A stretch of DNA of 64,000 nt from Balanoglossus misakiensis (lineage: Eukaryota; Hemichordata). Numbering within the stretch: the stretch's first letter is position 1; every line of letters starts with the position of its first letter. A program made the position numbers and the translations under genes. Shown piece after piece: positions 12,001-23,600 of this stretch. The notes under the pieces were generated by a model that ran no database searches, had not been told where the DNA came from, and saw nothing but the letters and a program-made list of their open reading frames with translations. The stretch spans positions 4,092,001 through 4,156,000 of the forward strand of contig CM082578.2 of NCBI GenBank assembly GCA_040954595.2. Direction: 5' to 3'.

Positions 12001-12342
12001 CTTGATTTCATTATCTGCAGACCACGTGACGTAATGCACGTTTGCATTATTTATCCCACTCATTGTCCTAAGGTATTGGTCTTCTGCAAATATTCGATCT
12101 CTGTGATAGTCACATCATGGGAGAGGTAGGGTACGCTTTGCCAATTTCTCTGGACAGAAAGGAAACATTGCAAACAAATGAAATATTTGCCAAGAGACTA
12201 TCTCTTGTTTTTATTGTGATTTTTCAGTACAGTCCCAAGAAACACTGTAAAGTCTAGTTAAAATATGTCATGAACTTTAAAGTTGACATAAGCATGCTTA
12301 TTTTCAACAGTCCACTCTTTCGTCAAGATAACTGACCACAAA

Positions 12343-13642
12343 CTAGGCGACATAGAAATTGCAGTAGCAGTATAATTCACCGGAGCGAATTTCCTCGAGA
12401 CAGGTTCCAGCAGACATGGACGTGGTAACTGGTTTGAATGGAACCCAGGAAAAGGGACCCGAGAATGTGTCGTGACACAGGGATTTCTGAAGATAAAACC
12501 AAAACATCAATCGTCACTCTTCAGACACAAAACATAACGCGGACCGTTTTGGGGAATAATTCGGAATTATTAAGACTATATTAAACGAAAAGAATTTCTA
12601 TGAAAAGTCAAGTCTTATAAATCGATTAAGCGATGTGACAAGATAAAACTTGCAATATATTGAGGTTATCCATTATCACCCTGCATCTATGCAATGTACA
12701 TGGCGATCTATGTGTTCCGGCCCTGCTAGCTATACAACAACAAAAACCTGAAAAAACATGTATGGTGCCGAACATACATACCTTACAATGAAAAAGGTTA
12801 ATTCCGTTAGTATACAATATCACTTCGCAAGTGTGGCAGCTGGATATCAGCTGTTTTCCGTCCCCAGGGCCCTGTATTCAATAGAATAGGGTACAGGATT
12901 AGCTAAAAGGATGAACAAAAATTTCTTCACTGTATTTATTGTGAAATGATGAAGCCCGTAGACTTGGAGCAAAAGTATGTTAGCTTGTGGATGGTGTCCA
13001 AATTCCGAGAATGGGCAATTATTGTCAGCTGACGACTATAACACGTGCAGTTTTTGACTTACCAGATCAAGATCTTCAGTGGGGTGCTGACCAGATAATA
13101 AAACGTGTAAACGGTTATTCCCAGTTGAATCCAAAGCGAACGAGGTCGAGCTCCGACTTCTTTCCTCTGTAAGCCCGTCCTTAACGTCGTTCACTTTGGC
13201 CACATGCTCCGAGGGACACGGGTTTCCTACGACACAGTCCAAGTAATACACTCCGTCATTCGCATTAACGTCAACTTTGCATTTATCACAGGAGAGATCA
13301 TTGACACCATTTTCTCTTTTCAGCAGGGCGCCATCTGCATTCATGGACAGTAACACAGCTACTGCTGCGGCCAGAAGACTTGGAAATTTCTAGATAGAAA
13401 ACAGACAATTTCAGATTCGTCTCCCCACTATTCATTTTGTTACAAATATCGATCCTTATTCTGTCATATTGGCATTACAAATGTTTTAAGCTAGATAGAA
13501 AGCTACAGGTCTATAAGAAATATTTTATCCGTTTTATGCAGTCAAGATGGTTATTACATGTCCATGCCCTATTCGCTAATAATCCCATCCACATACCACA
13601 AAAGGTATAAGAAAGAAAATATACACTTACCATGATGTTCAT
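12343..13642 (-). CDS. secreted cysteine-rich protein, cluster copy C (4 exons, intact)
   Basis: Cleanest copy, about 190 residues, family not recognised. Exons (minus): 13631-13642 (ATG AAC ATC ATG), 13063-13389, 12782-12871, 12343-12486 ending TAG. Introns are phase 0 with donors GTAAGT, GTAAGT, GTATGT and AG acceptors. A signal peptide spans the exon 1/2 junction (KFPSLLAAAVAVLLSMNADG), then LLKR, a possible dibasic cleavage site. Module 1: CDKC, YYLDC, GNPC. A linker is rich in charged and Ser residues. Module 2: SSCHTC, LFHC, then SLC in exon 4. The tail has FSWVPFKP, GTCLEE and YCYCNFY. All exon lengths agree with copy A except small in-frame differences, so selection on the protein is likely. 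Confidence 0.88.
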
Positions 13643-13726
13643 ATCAGGAACGATTGCACACTGTAAGCTTTGCCCTCGCTTTCTTTAAACAAAGTGCCTT
13701 GTAACTGTATTATTAAACATGTAAAC

Positions 13727-13741
13727 CATATTGTAATCAGG
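13727..13741 (-). promoter_or_regulatory. conserved upstream block, gene C
   Basis: CATATTGTAATCAGG followed by TCAACC, about 85 bp upstream of the gene C start codon. Confidence 0.45.
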
Positions 13742-14416
13742 TCAACCAAAATTATTTTTTGCACGGACTCGTGCCAGGAATCATAAGGTCGTGGTAGATA
13801 TGCGTATAGTTGAAGCAGCTCACGTATACATGTACAGCTCTTTAAGTCAGTAAGGTATTGTAATATACTTGAATATTATTCAAGTACTATAAAAAAAACT
13901 CAGTGGCGCGTGGACGTGTCATTTTACATATTGATATAAAGTATTAATATAAAGGGGTTTCCTTTGACAAAACATTGAGAACAATTCGGCAATTTAAACG
14001 TTTATGTGAAGAGCAAGGTTGCAATTAACTAGTTCTCAATTATTTATCCGAGTTATTTTACTATCACCTACTATCACCTTTCTCTCTAAGTATAGAAATA
14101 ACAATCAAAAAATTCATTCACCGTCCTCCTTACATGTTTTGTTTGCCAAGAAAAACGCTGAAAATTCTACAGCTCTTTTCCATCGCTCTAGCGCCAGTAC
14201 CAGCATCTCTCTCCATGCACGATGCACGCGACATAAAACAATGGAATGTATTCAGTGATATTTGCCAGTAAAATAATTTTAGCGTTCTATAATTTGCAAG
14301 GTAGAAATACGACAGAATTCAAAATAGCTGCAACAACCGCCAAACTAGAAACAATATATTTCTTTGATACCAACAACGCGTTATCTCTAAAATTGTAACA
14401 ACGTCACAATTGTGGG

Positions 14417-14762
14417 TACCTTAAATAGGTTTTCACTTTGCGCTAGAGGGTCAAATCCCATTGCATTCTGGTCGAAAATTCGACAACCCACTGTAGTAAG
14501 AGATAGAAGAAATGATATGTTTACTGTACTTCATGACTTCCTTGGGTCAAACATGTCTGTCTTTGTAGTTACCATATTAAACTCATTAAAAAATTTTCAC
14601 ATTTTGTTATTTTTTCTATTAAAAAGTTTCAGAATGACCCATCATCACTTTAGCTTATGAACTCCTATTCCTTAAACATGGCAAAAATCGGCCATCTTGA
14701 AATTGTGTCGACCATGTGATATTTTTATCACCCACCTAGGTAGCCAAAACCTATTTAAGGTC
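14417..14762. mobile_element. TIR element, ACCTTAAATAGGTTTT family, copy 1
   Basis: Starts TACCTTAAATAGGTTTTCAC and ends with the complement AAAACCTATTTAAGGT. A second copy in opposite orientation lies at 41208-41547; the interiors align, including TGACCCATCATCAC versus the 41-kb equivalent. About 340 bp, no coding capacity. Confidence 0.7.
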
Positions 14763-16611
14763 GGGAGAATTTAGTAGACAAAGAGGCGCCCCCCCCCATC
14801 CCAATTGCGCAGTTGAAGTAGTGCGTGTTGAGAGAGACGTGAACAGAAAGGGGTAGAAGATTCGAGCACGGGCGAGGAGAGTTGTTTAGCGTGTTGAACG
14901 CTGCTCTATGAAGCTCGTAGTTACCTTCTGACCGGGACATTTACGCTTGAACGGACTGGGTTCCCCCGCTGAACAGCCGACTGCTAAAAACTAACCGTAG
15001 TTCAAGTTCCAAGACTTTCAGAGAAGTATTGCGATTAGCCCACCTGGTCAAACAGATTACGCAGATAAACTACCAACGCTTCCAACCATTAGTTAAACAG
15101 TGCATGACGACCACTCCCAAATAAACTATCGTACAACTGATAACATAGTCACATTTACTAACCAAGAATTAACGTAGCAAAAATTACTGATTACGTAGTA
15201 ATTTTTCCTGACCAATAACGTAGTAAAATTTTAGATAACGTATCAATCAAAACTGATAACATTTCTATCCATCCATCCATCCATCCATCGATCAATAGTT
15301 CAATATCTAGATAGATCTATGAATCGACAAACAGACAGAGAGATAAGATATATAGATAGATCACGGTTAGATAGATAGATGGATAGATAGATAGATAGAT
15401 ACATACATACATACAGGGTACATACATACGTTATTGGCTGTAACATCCCTCTCACCACCGTACTTTGGTCCAACTCCATTGTTTCAAATAGAAACGCTGC
15501 ACTTTATACAGAGAAGGGGGGGGGGGTGACAGGATTTGGGATTCTCCACCAGAACCAAGCCAACAGGGTCCACCGCCATTATATATCCCACCTCACCGTG
15601 CAGACCATGCTGATTAAGGAACATTGGAAGCGAGACAGTAGTGTCGGACTTTCAAACATCTTCAATTTATAATCTAACCTCAATAGGAAATGTTATCGAT
15701 AATATTTTCAAAGTAACGGCTGTCATTTATTTTATTTTGAGCTGATACAACCCCACCCCCTGAAAAGGGAAACCAGTCCTGGGTTGAGTTCTGATGTTTG
15801 GAGTGTCAGAATTCAGAACATTTATCTTCATTGTATGCGGGCGATTTTTGGTGATTTTTTAACTTTGGTGCCGAGGATCACAATATTCAACATGTTTAAG
15901 ATTTTTCCTCGCGGGGAAAATGACCAAAGCACAAGAGAGAAGTTTGCTTAGCAAAAGTCCTTGAATGACTTTTTGCTGAGCAAATTTCTGTGTGCAAACA
16001 CAACTACACTCTCTCACACAAACACTTAAGGTATATTTGGTAGTTTGCATTTATATTCAATTCTGGGGCACAATAACATCAATAAATGAAACATGTAAGC
16101 TGAATTCATAAATATCAAAACTATTGTTCTTTTATTTAAGACATGGTCTGCTGTTGTCTTAAAGGACTATAAAACTTCTCTTTTGTAATAAATGGTAAAA
16201 ACTTTAAACATCTTTTTAAACTTTAACTTTATGTATGTGGATGTACAAAAATGCCTTAAAATGTACTACTGTACTTTTTACATAAGACATGCTTTCATAA
16301 AAAACAAAAACTTTCACAGGGTTTAAAGCCAGTGTACAAAAATGGTACAATGTGCCATAAACAGAAACACTAATGGCAACACACCTATGACTTGTCAAAC
16401 TGATGTTACATGGATCATCATTTTTTGTAACGCTTGAATTCACAGGATTTCTACGATAACGTTAGATGAATGATTATCAAGTGGGACATATTATTTTTGT
16501 TCTGCTCAAAGCCATTGGTGTATATCAGTTTATAATTCTGAACTGTTACCCAACCCGGCAAAACTTCAACACCCTTTACCCCATTAGGAGTTTGTGGAAA
16601 AGATGCTTTAA
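14763..16611. other. gene-free spacer with microsatellites
   Basis: No gene recognised. Contains a scrap near 14865-14910 (GTTGTTTAGCGTGTTGAA) shared with the transposase relic at 39.6 kb, (ATCC)n near 15266-15290, (GATA)n and (CATA)n near 15350-15425, and G and C runs near 15517. Otherwise unassigned. Confidence 0.5.
15266..15425. repeat. tetranucleotide microsatellite cluster
   Basis: (ATCC) repeats at about 15266-15290 are followed by interrupted (GATA)/(GATG) and (CATA) tracts to 15425. Confidence 0.85.
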
Positions 16612-16951
16612 AGGGACAAAGTCTCTCTCTCGCTGCCCTTTTTTCCATTCATTATGTTTGATACAAGAAAATGTTATTCTACATGAAGATATAGTGAATC
16701 AACGTTCAACCACACACAACTTCCATCCCGTTTGTAGGATATGAGAGTTAAAATCTCGCAAAAATGAATAAATGGTAAACACCAATTATTCATTTTGGCG
16801 AGTTTTTCACACTCGTGTCTGCAAGTGGGATGAAAGTTGTGTGTGATCGAACGTTGATTCACTATATATCCACCTGTAGAATAACATAAATGGTGTATTG
16901 TATCAAGCATAATTAATGGGAAAAGGGCAGCAAGAGAGAGACTTTGTCCCT
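16612..16951. mobile_element. TTAA palindromic MITE, copy 1
   Basis: The arms AGGGACAAAGTCTCTCTC and its complement are flanked by TTAA on both sides (16608-16611, 16952-16955). Each arm also carries GTGAATCAACGTTC and CACACACAACTTCCATCC, and the centre folds on ATTCATTTTGGCGAG. Family copies are at 35530, 36550, 43415, 44815, 46070, 52319/54719 and 55650. Confidence 0.88.
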
Positions 16952-17458
16952 TTAAGTGCCTGGGCATCAATGATCAATTCTGTGAGTTTTGTAGCAAAAC
17001 ACCTGGTGATTTACTATTGTGAGTTGAAATTTCTCTCCCCGTATTTAAGACACCCCAGAATGGATTATTTTACCTAGCCTTTGGCCCCTTCAATGAAAAC
17101 TGACATGATGTGACTAAAATTCCAACACAGAAAGAGGTATGTTGCCATCCTTATGACAGTCAATGTGTATATACCAGAAAGGTTTACTAAACTTCTAAGA
17201 TGAAACAAAACTACTTCAGCAAACATCAAAACATTGAAACTTTTGGTAAAAAGGGGAAAACAACCCTTGTTATCAGACTGGACCTCTCGAGGCACAAAAA
17301 GAAGTGATTGGAATCAATATCAAAATGTAATGCCATAAACAGATAAATACATGTCACAAATGGTCTTACTACCGGTACATGAAGTATCTTTCACACTTGT
17401 TTTGACTTGTTACCGTTATTCTAAACGTCACGTCAGCCCCCAACGTTGTTAGAAGTGT

Positions 17459-17603
17459 CTACACATCGCAAGCATAATACTCTTTGAGGGGTGACAATAA
17501 TCGCTTGACAAGAGGCAAACTCCAGGCTGTACACAGTAAGTGCTGTTGGACGTCTTCATCCAGGGTATCAACGTCTGCGTAGTGTTCTGGAAAACCAAAC
17601 AAC
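17459..17603 (-). CDS. DNMT3: Dnmt3-like last exon (motifs IX-X)
   Basis: RLFGFPEHYADV (Arg split across the intron), LLCTAWSLPLVKRLLSPLKE, then YYACDV and TAG. Typical C-terminus of the family. Confidence 0.96.
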
Positions 17604-20600
17604 CTGTACGGATGCAACAGAAAATACGGGGACATCATCATTATAGAGGTGTCACTGCTGAAGATCTATCCTACCGGTATTGTGAGACCCTAAATGCTAC
17701 TTGGTGTCCAATCTGATTAAAATCAGATGTAGGGAACGGCGACTTGGTTTTTTTATGCTGTCGCCTCACACTACATCTGACCAACTCTCAATGGAGATCC
17801 CGCTGAACTCTCGCGTTCCGACCCGGCCAATCAGATTGCGTGTTATGCCGACTAAAGAATTGCACTGGGAGATGGGAGAAATGTTGTTGTTGACTTCGAG
17901 TATCGCACAGAATACGAAAGATTGGCTTTCTCTTGTGAACAATTACATGTAATCCCATGGTATCTTTCTTTGTTTGGCGTCATCGTATGCGAGTGGTTTT
18001 CGTAGAGCAGTGAAACGTCGAGCTGTAGCCATATACAAATGATGAACTGTCGTTGATCATTTATAAACTCTCCTAACAAGTCATGTTCGCCCTCGTATAG
18101 TCGTAGTCATGCTGCCTGTCGGGAAAATGACGTACTTCATGTAAAAGTTTATAAAAAATAAACCAAATTTCACTGCCATGTATCCCAAAACAATTTATGT
18201 GACATATTTTTAAAAAGAACGCTAACTTCGGCTAAGGAATGTCAAGTCAATGCTCCGCGTTCAGGTCTGTGTGTTCCCGACGCACCACAGCCCTGCATAA
18301 GGCCCCATAGACAAAACTGGTGCGTCTGCAGTCCGGACCCGGACGCCCGACCGCAGCTTTTTCTGTCGAAATTCGATTTTATCGAAGCAAAATCCTTTCC
18401 CTGTCTACTTCAACCGACCCCAAATATGATGCGATTAACTTCTCCTAACGTCCGTGTAACGCCGGGAACACACAGACCTACACGCAGAGCTAGTCAAGTC
18501 AGTGCACTCTCGTGTATACAAACGATCGTGGCGACAGAATCTCTCCCTGGGACGGCCTTGCACAAATGTAATCGATTCTCTAACAATTTTACTGCGACTT
18601 GTTGCCACGTCTTATACATTTCATTGACCAGTGGAATATAGAGGTTCATTCGTCACGCTGAACTGGCTCGAAATCATTCCCCACGCTGATTCGACTCTCG
18701 CGCCCGGGATATATGTCTGTGGTAGCTCCATGGTAACAACCGAAAGGGGCCAGGTCATGTGATTGTGGGTTGCCTATCGTTTGCTATAAGGAGCCTTCTG
18801 ATTGGATTAGATTCCCAGTAATTCTCGTAGAGTTCAGCGAGATCTCCATTGAGAGTTGGTCAGATGTAGTGTGAGGCGACAGCATAAAAAAACCAAGTCG
18901 CCGTTCCCTACATCTGATTTTAATCAGATTGCTTGGTGTCATACCTGTTTAGAGTGTCAAGTCCCTTAACATACGTATTTGCCACTTTTTCTTCTGAAAC
19001 ATATTTTGACTGTCTTGACATGGCTCTCATACGTACTTAGACACACTTGGCAGTCTGAGCCCCCTGTAAAATGTACCAAATCGCACTAATTTGCACTGTA
19101 TTGGTCTGAGGGTCTTGTATATTGGTCCTACTGATTAACACACACTTGGCAGTCTAACAGGCCTGGGAGCCACGATTCTAGGCACCCTGGAAATCAAACC
19201 AGTTTCAACTGACTTGGCAGCATTAGGGTTAATGGAGACACAATTTTTTTTTCAAGAATCCTATAGAATCACAGACTTTACAATACTTTAAAGACCTTCA
19301 CAAAGGAGCTTATGTTACACTTTTTTCTGTCTGTCAATCTGTCCGTGTCATCATTATCCCCAGGCTAAACAGATTTGAAGCAAACCTGGTGGACAGTAAT
19401 TGATTTGGAATGGCCAGACATGATTAGATTGTCATGGCTGTGGTTTGCATAACATTATCGAAGACCAAACCTCTTTAATGAAGGTTATCTACTACGGGGC
19501 GACGGCTTGGAATTACTGAATAAAGACTGACTACTATTGAGGGATTACACAAGAAAAAGTCTACACCGGAGTACATGGCCATGTACAGACAGACAGACAC
19601 ACACACACACACACATAGAGAGAGATCAATGGGCAAACACCCCATAAGCTGCCAATGGCATATGTACTGTACATACACTAAATAGAACAGCTGGTCTCTT
19701 AAGAAGTTAGCCAGTTATGTAATCATGCAGGAATTTGCTGTGTATACAAATCTCAGGAGGGGGTTCCTGCCTATAATTACAAAGAACTCAATAAAGTAAA
19801 TACACACCACTTTGCAAAGCAATCTGACCAGTAGTTCTCGAGTTACTGAGTTTTGACCAAATTCACATTTTTCCAGCTAATTTGCATATTTTTGGCAATG
19901 ACAACTTCATTTGAACAAACTCCTATCTACAGCCCAGCCTGCATCTGCACACCAAATATCAAGGTGATACACGCAGTGGTTTTCAAGTTTTTGATGTTGA
20001 CGGACATACAGACATCCATCCATCCATACAGACGCAACTGATCCCATGGTATAAACCAATGGGACCTACAAATCTCACGATCGACTGTCTATATTGCCAA
20101 GCAATTTGAACGGAGTATTCACAATTCTGTAATGTAAAAGAAACATTCACTACTAATCTATTAAGACTTGATAAAATACAATTCTTCGATATCAAATGAC
20201 GTCAGACGCGATCAGGTGGCAGTTGCGTTGGCATTCAAATTTCCAGATGACGGGCAACTTCAGCAACATGAACTTACATGGTGCAGGCAAAGACTGTGCA
20301 GATGAAACGCCATGAGACTGATGAGGCACCATACCTGAATACATGTTACATGTCTGGCAGTTCTAAAGTAAAAACATACTCGGAAAAACTTTTATTGGAT
20401 GCCGAAATATTGCTTGTCCGTCATCTGGAAATGACAACGCCGTGGGTCACATGGCCAGATCACGTGATTGATAGTACAGAATATTGAAGCAAAAAACCCC
20501 CTGTGGGTTACACACTAGATTTGGATTATTATTCTCATTTGAGCACCACATGCATACCTTTCAAACTCTATGTTCCATAATTCATCATATTCATCCCCAA

Positions 20601-23600
20601 CTTTCACGGGCAAGTTCACCTTTCCAACCTCCCTTGCATAAGACTTGGTCACGATTGTTTGCAGCTGGTCGACCTGTGGGCAAAGATCAAATGAACAAGG
20701 TGGGTATTGATTCAAGGTTGTAACTCCAGCAACAAACATAGGTCAAACTCTAACGGGAATGCACACGCACCTAAAATGTTAACATAAAAATACCTAAATT
20801 AGGGTCAAGATGGACAATGGCGGTTGCATAATATGGGGATTATTTTCCACACGGCTTTTGTACAACAAGTACATGTAGTTCAAGTCCAGTGTTATTTCCA
20901 AGGGGTTGTACTGTCTGCCTACCCATGAACCTCCAGTCTTTTCCAGGTTAACTTCAGCATTTGAAGCATTTTCGTACAGCTGCAGGCATGATATAAATCT
21001 TTGACTGGTGGGGCCCTATGCCCCTCAAGGCCAAAAATGTCTGGTTATTTTAAGAAAGAATGGGGTCATACCAAAATCAATTGTCTAATAACACAGAATG
21101 CACTTATTACATACCAATATGTAAGACCCCACATAGACCCGATCTGAGACCATATTCTGAGAGTCTCAAATGTGAGTAAATGCTATCTGAGACCGCATTT
21201 GAGACTGCTTTGGAGACTCTCAGATACAATGTAAACTGCAATTGAGACCGTATTGGAGATCGCTTTTGAGACTCTCAGCTTGCGTTTAAATGCTAATTGA
21301 GAGTGTACATGTAACAATCAACAACACACAACATTGCCCATAATCAATGAAAGTATCGCGTCTGTATCACGTATAACTTAACTCCTCACGAGACTTCAAT
21401 TCACTGTCTTGCTGTCCGATATCGCGATGAAGTTCAGTGCTAAGCGTTTGTTAGCGGAATCTGCTACACAAGAGTGTTTCCTGACAAATCGAAAGAGGAA
21501 ACTTTGTGTCGCTCCCCCGAAAACTGACGAATGATTTTTGCATGCATGTACACACACGATCGATACCTGCCATGATTCAACACTGCCACACACACACTTG
21601 TACTTTATTCACTCAAAAGAAAACAACAAGCTATGGTACTAGTATTTACATTTAAATCAGTGATAAAGAAACAGTCGGTGGTTACTAGTTGATTGCAAAT
21701 AGACTGGTGAATACAAATACTAAAAGAGAAACTCGCAAAAATTTCCCAGCCTAAAAAGAATCCCGTTTTACAGTAGCTTATCTTATAATAGGGTACTGCA
21801 CACAATTTAACGTCGGTGACACAAAGATCTATCTAGTGAGATTGACATGTGTATAAAACAAATGATCAAAGACCCGCAAAGTCGCCCTTTTGTGGATATA
21901 TATATTTTCTGTAATGCCGTACATTGACGCCCCGTTCACACATATTGTTGCCGTATTGTTGTTGAGTTTGCCGATGATACAGACTCCCAATCTCATGAAT
22001 GAAAAAACAGTTCACACTTCGCATGGAAATTGTTCTTTTCATTTTGATTCTCCGAAACCATTTGAAAAAATCATCGTTTTTTTCAATTGAGCTTCAATTT
22101 CTACCTTCCTCAGTGTGATTGTATACGCCTTGACCCCTTCACGAACTTCCACTGTTTAGGTAAGAGCAGTCATGGATAGTGGCTACGTTGCGGCGACATT
22201 CGATTCGTGACCTCATTAAACCCGACGGCAGTTGCCTCTAGTACATGTAATTCTTTCCTTACTTCTTTTAGCTTTGAAGTGACGTACGTGTTAAAACTGA
22301 CCTCCTCTGGGTGGGAGTCCGTTTACAAAATGAACAACTTTCTATAAATCTAAGATTAAAAAAGGGCAATGTAAGCCTTTATCATATAATGACAAACGTG
22401 AAACATTATTGAAAAAAAATTATTTTATTACAACTTTAAAGCTTTTACCCAACTTTACATGTATTGTGACAGATGTTTGTATCGGCAGCGAAAAAAACTG
22501 CATTGGTATGGTCGAGTTATCGGGACCATACTTGACAACATTTTTATTTTGTCTTACATGTAAGCCGGCCTCACTCTGCTTCGGCGATAGAGAGAGATCA
22601 ATAGATCTACGATTACTATAGTAACCGTTGACACGTCCTAGCGTCTACGTATAACACTACCACGTCATTCACTCAACTCTTTTGTCGGCCCCGGAAACAA
22701 AGTTGCCCGTGAGTTAGTTCATTGTTCCACGGTCGACGCGTGGGTCATGGAGTGACTTGATCGTTTATTACAATGTCAAGTCATAGTACAAGTACAATTA
22801 CTAGTAACTTCTGGTCGCCCATGTACAATTATACTCATCGTATGTTATAACCGACGCCCGGTATTCGGGCTATGTCTGTACGTTTTGAGATAATTACTAG
22901 TAGATAGATCTAATATCTTAAAAAAGGACACACAGCACGACATTTCACCGCACCGCGCTGTCGGTCGCTCCGATCTGCATGATGTACGTGAGCTCTCTAC
23001 AGATCGTGTCGCGCACCATTCGCCCTTGTAAAAACTTGACGCCCTCGTTTGAAAGCTGAGAAAATGTCCTATCTTATAGTCAGAACCGATTACAAAACAT
23101 TCAACTCCAATATATGAGATGATGTCCAGTACGGCATGCACAACTTTTGAGAGACCGTGGAAGAATTAACATCTCGATCGCCATAAAGGCTGGGTGTTAG
23201 GTCATCTTTATTACTGTAACTTCTGTTGGCTCGATATGACGAAGTTGACGGTCTCAATTAGCATTTAAACGCAAGCTGAGAGTCTCAAAAGCGATCTCCA
23301 ATACGGTCTCAATTGCAGTTTACATTGTATCTGAGAGTCTCCAAAGCAGTCTCAAATGCAGTCTCAGATAGCATTTACTCACATTTGAGACTCTCAGAAT
23401 ATGGTCTCAGATCGGGTCTATGTGGGGTCTTACATACCTCCATACCAGGCATTATATGGTCAGTTGTATATGATGTTTTTATGGCAAAGTAATGTAAATG
23501 GAACATTTGAATATGAACTGCACAGTAATGAACTTTCAGCAGCTTTTGCAGGCTCAAATTGTAATTACGGACTTGACATTCTCAACTGCCTTCTGAAATT

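Noticed and set aside
16216-16744. Short plus and minus frames around 16.2-16.7 kb as a gene
   Set aside because: They overlap the TTAA MITE or lack any family signature or splice logic.
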